From: Nocardia nova NBRC 15556
GTDB lineage: Bacteria; Actinomycetota; Actinomycetes; Mycobacteriales; Mycobacteriaceae
Assembly: GCF_001613005.1 (NCBI RefSeq)
Contig: NZ_BDBN01000001.1
Span: 1-64,000 of the forward strand
DNA length: 64,000 nucleotides
Direction: 5' to 3'
Below the pieces are notes generated by a model, which did no database searches, was not told where the DNA came from, and saw only the letters and a list, made by a program, of their open reading frames with translations. Shown here in pieces: positions 34,468 to 42,287 of the stretch (position 1 is its first letter; every line of letters starts with the position of its first letter). The translations under genes and the position numbers were made by a program.

Positions 34468-35369
34468 GCGTCTATCTGCACGGGATCTCCTACGCCGTCG
34501 GCGCTCGCGAGCCCATCGGGGGCCTGGAGCCGCTGCGCGAGGACCCCGCCATGCTGCGCGATATGCACGGCCTCGGCCTGTATCACTACTGCCGCACCGA
34601 ACAGAGCCCGCTGCAACTGGCCGCCGAGGTGGTCGCGAGCACTCTCGACCGGATCCCGGTGGATGCGGCCGAGATCGACCTGCTGGTCTACGCGTCGTCG
34701 AGTCCCGAAACCGGCGCCCTGGCCGGTGGTGAATTCCTGCGCTTCTGTGAGCGTTTCGGCCTCACCCGCGCCACGCCGATCGGTGTCACCCTCGCCGAAT
34801 GCGCGAATTTCGGCAGCGCCCTGCGGATCGCGCACAGCCTGGTAGCCGCCGGATCGGCCCGCAATGTCCTGGTCGTCACCTCCGACGCGTGCCCGGATCC
34901 GCACGCCCGCATCCTGCGCGACGCGCTCTCGGTGCTGAGCGACGGTGCGGCCGCCTGCCTGATCACCTCCGCCGAACCGTCGCGCATCGAGGTGCTCGGC
35001 TCGAATCAGGGCACCAACCAGCTGATCCGCGTGGCGAAGATGCCGGCGCTGGCCGGGCTCACCAAACGCGGCTTGTCCCGCGCGGTCGCCGATATGCTCG
35101 ACCGCGCCGGCCTGGACCGCGCCGACGTGCGACGCATCATCGCCAACAACGTCAACGAGGAGGCCGTGCGGTTCATGGCCGATTCGGCCGGACTCGACCA
35201 CGACCTGTGCTATCTCGACAACATCGCCGACTACGCCCACGTGCACTCGGCCGACAACCTGATCAACCTGCAGACCTATCTGGAGGACGGCGTCGCGCCG
35301 GGGGAGATCGTCATGACCATCAGCCACGGGTTCGGCACCTGGGGCGTCGCACTGTTGAGGATCGGCTGA
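34464..35369 (+). CDS. KAS III-like enzyme with rearranged catalytic triad
   Basis: A 301-residue thiolase-fold protein of the FabH type. Cys113 (AECANFG) fits the nucleophile. Where FabH has His in HQAN, this protein has Asn228 (ANNVN); where FabH has Asn in YGNTS, it has His259 (YAHVH). The 31-residue gap between the two positions equals that in FabH. KAS III-like proteins in biosynthetic clusters can act as acyltransferases that move a chain to a hydroxyl or amine. With no thioesterase in the cluster, chain release or an acyl transfer step is a reasonable guess. ATG overlaps the PKS stop as ATGA; the next gene starts one base after this one ends. Confidence 0.8.
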
Positions 35370-35370
35370 C

Positions 35371-36702
35371 ATGCTCGCATTCGTATTCCCCGGTCAGGGC
35401 GCGCAATTCCCCGGCATGGGCAAGGCGCTGGCCGACACCTACCCGGTCGCGCGCGAGGTGTTCGACCGTGCCGACGCGGCGATCGAATTCGGCCTCGGCG
35501 AGCTCTGCTTCGGCGGCGACCCGGCGGCGCTGGCCCGGACCGAGTACGCCCAGCCCGCCATCCTGGCCACCAGCGTGGCGGCGTACCGGGTTCTGGTGTC
35601 CGAGACCGGCATTCATCCGGTGGTCGTGGCCGGTCACAGCCTCGGTGAGATCACCGCCCACGTCTGCGCCGGCGCCCTCGACTTCGAGACCGCGGTGCGC
35701 CTGGTGCGCCGCCGGGGTGCCCTGATGCAGGAGGCGGTGCCGCCCGGGGAGGGTTCGATGGTGGCCGTGATGGGTCTGGCCGCCGACGAGGTCGACCGGA
35801 TCTGCGCTGCCGCAGCGCAATCCGAGGTCGTCGCGGTCGCCAACTACAACGGCGCGAGTCAGATGGTCATCTCCGGGCACACCGGCGCGGTCGTCCGGGC
35901 ACGGCGACTCGCCGACGAACGCGGCGCGATCACCCGCGCTCTCGAGGTCAGCGCCCCGTTTCACTGCGCACTGATGGCACCGGCCGCGGCCGCCTTCCGA
36001 TCCGAGCTGGCCCGCGCCGAATTCACGACGCCACGAATTCCGGTGGTGGACGGCACATCCGGGGATTGGCGAGCCGGAGCGGATCCGGCCGGCGCGCTGT
36101 CCGCGCAGATCTGCGCACCCGTGCGCTGGGACGCCGTGATGGCCGGACTGACGGCCCGCGGCGTCCGGTACGTGATCGAAGCCGGGCCCGGCGCCCGCCT
36201 CACCTCCATGGTGCGACGGTCGGAAAAATCCATCGCCGCAGCGCATTTCGGCGCGCCGGAGGATCTGGACGCGGTGCTCGATCTGCTCGCCGACCGGCCG
36301 TGGACGCGGCGCGAACTGGGATATTGGCGCCACGGCGAGCGCGGCGATCTGTACGCGCCAGGCACATCCGAGATCGTCTGGGCCGGTACCGACGAATCCG
36401 AGCCGATGACCGATGCGGCCTGGACCGTCCGTTCCGACGGCTCCCGTCTCCGGCGCTACGGCCCGATGGTGGTGATCACCGCGGACAACGCGCTCCATAC
36501 TTTCGATCCGGACGCGTGGACGCCGCGCGAGGACGGAGCCTATCTGCGACGGGACCACCTCGCCGTCGAATATCCGGCCGATGGCGGTGAGACCTTCGAC
36601 CCCGCGGAATGGATCGTCGACCCGGCCGGAACCCTGCGCCGGCGCGACGGCTCCCGCGTCATCTGGCCCGACGGCGACGAATGGAGTTTCGCGACACCCT
36701 GA
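35371..36702 (+). CDS. Free-standing (trans) malonyl-type acyltransferase with repeat tail
   Basis: A 443-residue protein. Residues 1-290 are a complete acyltransferase: FVFPGQGAQ at the start, Ser90 in GHSLGE and a APFH motif at the selectivity position, which is closer to malonyl-specific and FabD-type enzymes than to methylmalonyl ones. It probably loads malonyl units on the two modules whose own AT is dead. Residues 345-443 are unlike ATs: three copies of a W-x4-DG-x2-LRR pattern spaced 31-32 residues (Trp351, Trp383, Trp414). This tail may be a docking element. The gene ends the cluster; the stop is followed by the TetR-operator region. Confidence 0.88.
   Translation: MLAFVFPGQGAQFPGMGKALADTYPVAREVFDRADAAIEFGLGELCFGGDPAALARTEYAQPAILATSVAAYRVLVSETGIHPVVVAGHSLGEITAHVCAGALDFETAVRLVRRRGALMQEAVPPGEGSMVAVMGLAADEVDRICAAAAQSEVVAVANYNGASQMVISGHTGAVVRARRLADERGAITRALEVSAPFHCALMAPAAAAFRSELARAEFTTPRIPVVDGTSGDWRAGADPAGALSAQICAPVRWDAVMAGLTARGVRYVIEAGPGARLTSMVRRSEKSIAAAHFGAPEDLDAVLDLLADRPWTRRELGYWRHGERGDLYAPGTSEIVWAGTDESEPMTDAAWTVRSDGSRLRRYGPMVVITADNALHTFDPDAWTPREDGAYLRRDHLAVEYPADGGETFDPAEWIVDPAGTLRRRDGSRVIWPDGDEWSFATP
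36421..36699 (+). repeat. Three 31-32 residue repeats in the acyltransferase C-terminus
   Basis: Repeat units begin at codons 36421, 36517 and 36610. The shared pattern is Trp, four residues, Asp/Ala-Gly, two residues, Leu-Arg-Arg (third copy LRRR shifted by one), preceded in the second and third copies by FDP. The DNA of the units has diverged, so this is an old protein repeat rather than a recent duplication. Confidence 0.7.
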
Positions 36703-36709
36703 CCGATCT

Positions 36710-36771
36710 CATACGGTCGTATTGACCGCAGGCCTCATACGTTCGTATGGTAGTTCTCATACGAACGTATG
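36710..36771. promoter_or_regulatory. Three palindromic operators (CATACG-NN-CGTATG)
   Basis: Three sites share the half-site CATACG: 36710-36723 (CATACG-GT-CGTATT), 36736-36749 (CATACG-TT-CGTATG) and 36758-36771 (CATACG-AA-CGTATG, extended to CTCATACG...CGTATGAG). Centres are 26 and 22 bases apart. They overlap a promoter and precede an operon that ends with a TetR gene, so they are most likely its autoregulatory sites. Confidence 0.75.
36722..36751 (+). promoter_or_regulatory. Promoter TTGACC-18-TATGGT
   Basis: A -35 box TTGACC at 36722-36727 and a -10 box TATGGT at 36746-36751, 18 bases apart. The predicted transcription start falls in the third operator, and the second operator covers the -10, so a bound TetR dimer would block RNA polymerase. 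Confidence 0.6.
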
Positions 36772-36786
36772 AGAGGGTGGCTGCCG

Positions 36787-37095
36787 ATGTTTCGTCTCGT
36801 GGAACTGCTCGGTCTGTGCGCGCCGCTGCTGGGTGCGGCGATCGCGCTGTACTACCGGCGGCGGCTGGGGCGGGCCTTCGGCGCCGCGGTACTCGCCGCG
36901 GGGGTGGCGGTGACCGGCTCGGTGGTCGGACTGGTCACCAGTCGGGCGATGTGGTTCGGTTCCGGTGGCGCCGAGGGCATTACGCGGCGCATGGAGTTCG
37001 GCGCCGGCGTCCGCAACCTCTTGCTGGTGCTGGCCTGGGCGCTGTTGCTGGTCGCCATCCTGCGGCGTCCGGTGCGGCCGGAGCCGGCGCGATGA
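36787..37095 (+). CDS. Small membrane protein (first gene of TetR operon)
   Basis: A protein of about 102 residues with three likely membrane helices: LVELLGLCAPLLGAAIALYY, AFGAAVLAAGVAVTGSVVGLV and LLLVLAWALLLVAIL. ATG 36787 has AGAGGG nine bases upstream; the ATG at 36769 lies inside the third operator and is less likely. The stop overlaps the next gene by ATGA. I do not recognise the family. With its neighbour it may form a small transporter or sensor controlled by the TetR protein. Confidence 0.65.
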   Translation: MFRLVELLGLCAPLLGAAIALYYRRRLGRAFGAAVLAAGVAVTGSVVGLVTSRAMWFGSGGAEGITRRMEFGAGVRNLLLVLAWALLLVAILRRPVRPEPAR

Positions 37096-37523
37096 GCGGC
37101 GCGCAGGTGGTGTTCGGTGCCGGCGAGCTGGCGGTGCTGGTGCTGGCGGTGGTCTCACTGGTGGCCGGCGTCGGATTGGCGCGCGGCTATCGCCTCGCCG
37201 GGTGGTCGCTGGCCGGAGCAGCGGTGCTGTGGCTGGTTGCCGAGGGTTTGCGTCTGCTGCAATTCGAAGCGCTGCTACCGGCGTTGGCGGGACCGGATCA
37301 CGAATCGGCCCGCATGCTCGTCGGCCTGCTCGGGGATGCGGTCTACTTCGGCCTGAGCGGCGTCGCGGTGCTGCTGCTGTTCTTCGCCGCCGTCGTGGAG
37401 CGGGCCTCCCGTGGCGACGGCCGCCGGGAACCGGTGGCGGTGGCGCGTCGGGTGGGAGCACAGATCCGGCACTACTATCAGGCTCGCGATCAGCGGGAGA
37501 GGAGTCGGCGCGGTGGGCGTTGA
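37092..37523 (+). CDS. Small membrane protein (second gene of TetR operon)
   Basis: A 143-residue protein with three or four hydrophobic segments (ELAVLVLAVVSLVAGVGLA, AGWSLAGAAVLWLVAEGLRLL, YFGLSGVAVLLLFFAAVV) and a basic cytoplasmic tail rich in Arg. It overlaps the first membrane gene by ATGA and the TetR gene by eleven bases. The family is not recognised. The tight coupling suggests that the two membrane proteins act together. Confidence 0.65.
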   Translation: MSGAQVVFGAGELAVLVLAVVSLVAGVGLARGYRLAGWSLAGAAVLWLVAEGLRLLQFEALLPALAGPDHESARMLVGLLGDAVYFGLSGVAVLLLFFAAVVERASRGDGRREPVAVARRVGAQIRHYYQARDQRERSRRGGR

Positions 37524-38112
37524 GCGGGCCGGGGCGGCGGCCGGTGCCGCGATGGACCGTCGTGATCAGCTGCTCGATCGGCTGGCCGACGTCATCGCCG
37601 AGAACGGGATCGAGGGCGTCAGCATCCGCACGCTGGCCGCTCGCGCCGAGGTGTCGATCGGTACGGTGCAGTATTACTTCTCGACGAAAACCGACCTCCT
37701 GCACCGGGTGTGGGAATACGTGCGGGACGAGGCGGCCCGCCGCTTCGACGCCGCGACGGTGGCACAGCTTCGGCCGGCGCAGCGCCTGTCCCGCCTCGTC
37801 GACCTGCTCATCGCCCACGACAGCGAGGATCGCCTGGCCCGGGTGTGGGTCGCACTGGTGGCCCGCGCCGCCCACGACCCGGAGATCGCGGCGCTGCATC
37901 GAGCCCAGTGGCAGCACACCGAGGAACTGCTCGCCCGGGCGCTGGCCGCCGTGAATCCGGACCGATTCGACGAATCCGCCGATGCCGCAGCCGAATTGCT
38001 GGCGCTGCTCGACGGTCTCACGCTCGCCGTCCTCACCGAACCCGATCGCATGCCGCCGGCCCGGGCGCGCCGGATCGGGCGGGACTGGACCGACCGCTGG
38101 GCGGGGGGGTAA
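37513..38112 (+). CDS. TetR-family transcriptional regulator
   Basis: A 199-residue regulator. The N-terminal helix-turn-helix reads ENGIEGVSIRTLAARAEVSIGTVQYYFSTK; the rest is an all-helical ligand and dimer domain. GTG 37513 has GGGAGAGGAG nine bases upstream and overlaps the previous gene; ATG 37552 (MDRRDQ) is an alternative. It most likely binds the three CATACG palindromes upstream of its own operon. Its position directly after the biosynthetic cluster makes a link to the product possible but unproven. Confidence 0.88.
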   Translation: MGVERAGAAAGAAMDRRDQLLDRLADVIAENGIEGVSIRTLAARAEVSIGTVQYYFSTKTDLLHRVWEYVRDEAARRFDAATVAQLRPAQRLSRLVDLLIAHDSEDRLARVWVALVARAAHDPEIAALHRAQWQHTEELLARALAAVNPDRFDESADAAAELLALLDGLTLAVLTEPDRMPPARARRIGRDWTDRWAGG

Positions 38113-38129
38113 CCGTCACCCGGGCGGTG

Positions 38130-38348
38130 TCAGTGCACCCGTGAGGAATCCGGAATCAGTCGGCCCGCCTCGACCAGAACACGCAGTGCGGCACGGCGGC
38201 GCGGGCATTCGTCGGTGCGGCAGCCCCGGTGCATCTGCATGATCTGATGGGCCTTCTGCGGGGTGAGGTCGAGCGGTTCCATCCAACAGGTACTGAACAT
38301 GTCCACGGTGTAGTCGCCCTCCTCGATCCCTGCCTGACCTTCGGCCAT
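38130..38348 (-). CDS. Small hypothetical protein with two Cys near the middle
   Basis: A 72-residue protein: an acidic start, then STCWMEPLDLTPQKAHQIMQM, CRTDECPRRRAAL and a short tail. Three cysteines (one in STCW, two in CRTDEC) and a His could bind metal, but the spacing is not a standard ribbon. The composition is not that of a random frame, so I accept it as a gene. It is transcribed away from the AraC regulator at 38438, sharing about 90 bases of upstream sequence. Function unknown. Confidence 0.6.
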   Translation of the reverse strand: MAEGQAGIEEGDYTVDMFSTCWMEPLDLTPQKAHQIMQMHRGCRTDECPRRRAALRVLVEAGRLIPDSSRVH

Positions 38349-38437
38349 CCCGTGCCGATGTCGGTCTGTCGAGGTTATGCCCCCACTTTCGGGGGCCGGA
38401 ATGTGCCGAACGGACCGAATATTGGTAATTTCGGACT

Positions 38438-39475
38438 GTGGTTGGGATCGGTACGCCGTCCGATGTGTTACCGCACGGCAGCGTCAGTGTGCGCATGATG
38501 GTGAGTGTCGGGCTCGCGCATGGATTGGATGAACCGCTGTTATTGGCGGGCACCGGAATCGAACCCGCGGATCTGGCCGATGAACAGGTGCGAATTTGGC
38601 CGGATCAAGAATTCGCTGTCGCCCGCAATCTCATTCGCGCGCTCGGCGATCGTCCCGGGCTCGGCGTGCAGACCGCCGCGCAGGCGTCGCTCGGCAAGGC
38701 CGGTCTGGTCGGCCTCGCGGCCCTGGCCAGCGCGACCATGCGTGACGTGCTGAACATCGCGGTCCGCTATCAGGATCTCGTCTCGGTCGCGGCGCGCTAT
38801 CACCTCGACGATTCCGGTGGCGACGAGGTCGCGCTGGTGGCCGACGGCTCGGGAATACCTGCCGACCTGCGTGGATTCTTCGTCGAACGCGAGGTGGCGC
38901 TGATCTTCGTGGCCGGCCGGGCGCTCGACGTGACCATCCCCGCCGTCCGCCTGGAACTGGAGCTGGACGCCGACCGGGCCGCCGCACTGGCCGAATTCGC
39001 CTCGATCGACACCATCCTCAGCGACTGCCCGCGTACCGCGCTGGTCCTGCCGCGCTCGTTCCTGGATCTGCGCATGCCACATGCCGATTCGCATACCGCG
39101 AATCTGATCGAGCGGCAGTGCCGCGAGGCGCTGCAGGTCCTGCTCGACGGCGGCTGGAAGTTGTCGACACTGGTCCGCGAGCGCCTGCTGCGCGAACCGG
39201 GTTCGGTGCCGTCGATGGCCGAAGTGGCCGCCGAGCTGCACATCAACGTCCGTACGCTGCGCCGCCAGCTCGCCTCCGAGGGCGCCAGCTTCCGCGGCCT
39301 GCTCAACACCGTGCGCGAGAGCACCGCGGCGGAGTTGCTGCGCGCCGGGGCGACGGTCGAGGATGTCGCCCGCCGGCTCGGATATGCGGAAACGGCTAAT
39401 TTCACACACGCCTTCACCCGATGGATGGGGATGTCGCCGCGGGCTTACCGGCAGTCGCTGACCCGAAATCGATAG
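38438..39475 (+). CDS. AraC-family regulator with arabinose-binding-type N-terminus
   Basis: A 345-residue regulator. Residues 1-230 form the N-terminal ligand domain found in OruR/VirS-type proteins. The C-terminal AraC domain has two helix-turn-helices: PSMAEVAAELHINVRTLRRQL and ATVEDVARRLGYAETANFTHAF, ending RWMGMSPRAYRQ. GTG 38438 is the start; there is no good ATG until within the domain. It is divergent from the small Cys protein and may control it. Confidence 0.88.
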   Translation: MVGIGTPSDVLPHGSVSVRMMVSVGLAHGLDEPLLLAGTGIEPADLADEQVRIWPDQEFAVARNLIRALGDRPGLGVQTAAQASLGKAGLVGLAALASATMRDVLNIAVRYQDLVSVAARYHLDDSGGDEVALVADGSGIPADLRGFFVEREVALIFVAGRALDVTIPAVRLELELDADRAAALAEFASIDTILSDCPRTALVLPRSFLDLRMPHADSHTANLIERQCREALQVLLDGGWKLSTLVRERLLREPGSVPSMAEVAAELHINVRTLRRQLASEGASFRGLLNTVRESTAAELLRAGATVEDVARRLGYAETANFTHAFTRWMGMSPRAYRQSLTRNR

Positions 39476-39842
39476 CGAATCGTGTCCTGACGCGTATTCG
39501 GATTTCGGGGAATCCGTGATTTAAGGTGCCCGCAACAATGTGTGGCACGGTGTTCCGGATAACTCGCTGCGCGTTTTTTCACGAGCACATTCTGCATTCG
39601 CAATATGGCGACCGAATGCCGGCGAATTGCGCCGAGGCCGGATGGTGGGCGCGTGCGGGTCAACGGGGAAACCGAGCCGCTCGGTTGTGTCTCGGCGCCG
39701 CGGTTCAGGGTCACCGGCCGTCCGGCCCCGCCGAGCTCGACGGCGAAACGTCGGGTGCCCAGCCGGCTACCCATGTCCAGCCGTGCGGCAGGGTGAGTGC
39801 CCTCATATAGTTTCCTGGTAAAATACCTGTTAACCTTCTCGG
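39476..39842. other. Intergenic region before the FUSC-MarR operon
   Basis: 367 bases with no convincing gene; the overlapping short frames have no homology that I recognise. It ends in an A/T-rich patch (CATATAG...GGTAAAATACC...TTAACC) that carries a small palindrome next to the start of the FUSC gene. Confidence 0.5.
39815..39829. promoter_or_regulatory. Candidate MarR operator
   Basis: A short inverted repeat CxGGTA-AAA-TACCxG centred at 39822, 14 bases before the GTG of the FUSC gene. The operon encodes a MarR regulator, and such sites often lie in the promoter or leader of the regulator's own operon. The arms are short, so confidence is limited. Confidence 0.35.
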
Positions 39843-41615
39843 GTGTCGCATCGTGCCTCGTCCTCCCCGGCTGCCGGTCTCCGCGCCACGCTGCGGATGC
39901 TGTCGCTGCGCGGGGTCTTCCGGATGCGTCCGGTCGCCGACACCTGGTACCAGTCCGCGCTGTGCGCGCTGATCGCGATCGGCGGACCGGAGGTCGTGCT
40001 GCTGGCGACCGGGCAGGTGCAGCTGGCCTTCTATACCAGCGCCGGCGGTCTGTGCGCGCTGTACGGGCACGGCCTGCCGTATGCCGCCCGCGGCCGGACC
40101 CTGGCCTGGGTGGTGCTCGGGATGTTCGCCGGCACCGCGGTCGCGTTGACCGCGTCGGCGTTGATCGAATCCGCGGCGGTGCGGGTCCTGGTGATCGCGG
40201 TACTCGCCGGGCTTTACAAGCTGGTCTGCGACGCCTCCCGGATGGGACCGCCCGGCAACATCATCTTCACCTTCGTGGTCTCCAGCGCGGCCTTCATCCC
40301 GCAGCGTGCCGGACAACTTCCCGGTCACCTCGCTCTGATCCTGCTGGGCGGCGTCCTGGCGTGGTGTGTCTGTATGGCTCCGGCGCTGGTCCGTCCGCAC
40401 GCGCCGCAACGCCTGGCCGTGGCACGGGCGCTGGAATCGACCGCCCGGCTGCTGCGGGTGCCACTCGGCGATGCGGGAGTACCGCGCGCCCGGCACGACG
40501 CCGCGGTCGCCGTGCAGGCCGGATGGACCGCGCTGTCCCGGGTGCCCGCGACCGCCCGCACCACGGCGCAACTCGCCGCGCTGGCCGGTCTGCTCGCCCG
40601 CGCCGAAACCCTCGCCGCCACAACCAGGCCCGCCGGTCCCGAATATCTGCTGTACCCCTCCGACGCCGAGAATGACACCGCGGCATCGGGTTTCGCCACG
40701 GCACGAGATCGAACCCGACTCGGCGCCGACGCCGGCGCCGGCACCCTCGACCGGTACGCCCGCGCCCTGCGCAGCGGCCTCGAGGTGCCCCGGATCCATT
40801 GCGCCGCAGCCGAAGAGTCCGAGATTCGCGGTATCGGCCTCGGCCGAACCGGTGCCGTCCGCGGGGCGGCGTTGCGGCGCGTGGGCCACGCCTTCCTGCC
40901 CGGCGCGCCCGGACTGCCGCTCGCCACCCGCGTCACCCTCGGCGCCGCGGCGGCGGGCTGGATCTCGTTGGCGCTGGGCGTGAATCGTCCGTACTGGGCC
41001 GTGATGACCGCCGCGGTCCTGATCGTCGTCAATACCGCGCAGTCGTGGCAGCGTACTGTGCAACGCGTGCTGGGCAATCTCGTGGGTGTCGCGCTGTTCA
41101 CGGCGGTGGCGCCGTGGGCGCACAGCGCCGTCGCGCTGGTGGTGATGGCGCTGATCTGCCAGGTGATCGTCGAGGCCACCATCTCCCGGAACTATTGGGT
41201 CGCTTCGGTGTTCATCACACCGATGGCCCTGGCGATGGTGGAATTCGCCACCCCGCGACCGGCCTCCGAGCTCGGACTCGATCGCTGGCTCGACACCTGT
41301 GTGGGTGCGGTGGTCGCGGTCCTGATCTGCTTCGCCATCCCCAATCGCCGGGTCACCGACCGGGTGGCGGCGGCGCTGGGCGACCTCGATGCCGCGATCG
41401 GCCGGGCCCGCCGGGCGGTGGACTCCGGCACCGCGGCGCCGGCCGATCGGGCCCGGCTCGCCGCCGCCCTGATCGAGGTTCGCACGTGCGCCGATACCGC
41501 GGCGGGGGAATGGTGGAGTGCTCCGCTCCCCGATGAACGCATCGTCGCCGCGGAACGCACCGGACATCAGCTCCTGGATCGCTTGCCGGTCAGAACCTTC
41601 GCGGCGGTGTCGTGA
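39843..41615 (+). CDS. FUSC-family membrane protein
   Basis: A 590-residue protein with two blocks of membrane helices: one in residues 35-190 and one in about 355-495, separated by a soluble, mostly helical region. This is the two-block layout of the fusaric acid resistance (FUSC/YccS/AaeB) family, linked to export of aromatic acids and other compounds. The C-terminal block includes WISLALGVNRPYWAVMTAAVLIV, a recognisable FUSC motif. GTG 39843 is the start. Its stop overlaps the MarR gene, which probably controls it in response to a toxic compound. Confidence 0.85.
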   Translation: MSHRASSSPAAGLRATLRMLSLRGVFRMRPVADTWYQSALCALIAIGGPEVVLLATGQVQLAFYTSAGGLCALYGHGLPYAARGRTLAWVVLGMFAGTAVALTASALIESAAVRVLVIAVLAGLYKLVCDASRMGPPGNIIFTFVVSSAAFIPQRAGQLPGHLALILLGGVLAWCVCMAPALVRPHAPQRLAVARALESTARLLRVPLGDAGVPRARHDAAVAVQAGWTALSRVPATARTTAQLAALAGLLARAETLAATTRPAGPEYLLYPSDAENDTAASGFATARDRTRLGADAGAGTLDRYARALRSGLEVPRIHCAAAEESEIRGIGLGRTGAVRGAALRRVGHAFLPGAPGLPLATRVTLGAAAAGWISLALGVNRPYWAVMTAAVLIVVNTAQSWQRTVQRVLGNLVGVALFTAVAPWAHSAVALVVMALICQVIVEATISRNYWVASVFITPMALAMVEFATPRPASELGLDRWLDTCVGAVVAVLICFAIPNRRVTDRVAAALGDLDAAIGRARRAVDSGTAAPADRARLAAALIEVRTCADTAAGEWWSAPLPDERIVAAERTGHQLLDRLPVRTFAAVS

Positions 41616-42196
41616 TGACCGCGCGGACCCCGGCCGGTTCTCCCTCCCCGGTCCTCGAAGACGCCAAAGAAAACGCGGCCGAGAACGCGGTAGCCGACGA
41701 TGCCGTCGCCGAGGTGATGCGGCAGTGGGCGCGGGCCGCACCGGAACTCGATCTGCGTCCGATCGCGGTGATCGGCCGCATCACCCGCTGTGCGGCCCTG
41801 CTGCAACAGGTCGCCGACGCCCCGCTCGGCGACGAAGAACTGGCTCGACCGGAATTCGACATTCTGCTGGCGCTGCGACGGGTCGGCGGTGAACTCACGC
41901 CGGGCCGGCTGGCGCGCGAAACGTTCGCCTCGCCCGCGGCCGTGACCAAGCGGCTGCGGGGGCTGGAAGAGCGCGGGTTGGTCGGCCGTCGGGCCGACAC
42001 CAGGGACCGGCGGGTCTCCCATATCGCGTTGACCGCGGACGGCCGCGCGCTGATCGATCGGCTGATGCCGCGACAGCTGGCCTACGAGGCCGGATTGCTG
42101 TCCGGACTACCCGATGACGACCAGCGCGAACTCGCTCGCATTCTGGCCGATGTGCTGGTGCGGTGGGAGGGACGGTTCGGCGGGCTGCCCCGCTGA
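41612..42196 (+). CDS. MarR-family transcriptional regulator
   Basis: A 194-residue winged-helix regulator. An N-terminal extension of about 50 residues precedes the domain. DNA recognition is in ELTPGRLARETFASPAAVTKRLRGLEERGLVGRR and the wing in RDRRVSHIALTADGRAL. GTG 41612 and ATG 41615 are both possible, each overlapping the FUSC stop, so the two genes are translationally coupled. MarR proteins usually repress an adjacent efflux gene and let go on binding a phenolic ligand. Confidence 0.88.
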   Translation: MMTARTPAGSPSPVLEDAKENAAENAVADDAVAEVMRQWARAAPELDLRPIAVIGRITRCAALLQQVADAPLGDEELARPEFDILLALRRVGGELTPGRLARETFASPAAVTKRLRGLEERGLVGRRADTRDRRVSHIALTADGRALIDRLMPRQLAYEAGLLSGLPDDDQRELARILADVLVRWEGRFGGLPR

Positions 42197-42287
42197 CTCT
42201 CGAGACGACTCGCTCCGCTTCTCCCGAGGACGCCCGCATCCGGTCGTACGACGAAGCGGACCGGATGCGGGTGGATTCGCCTGCGCG

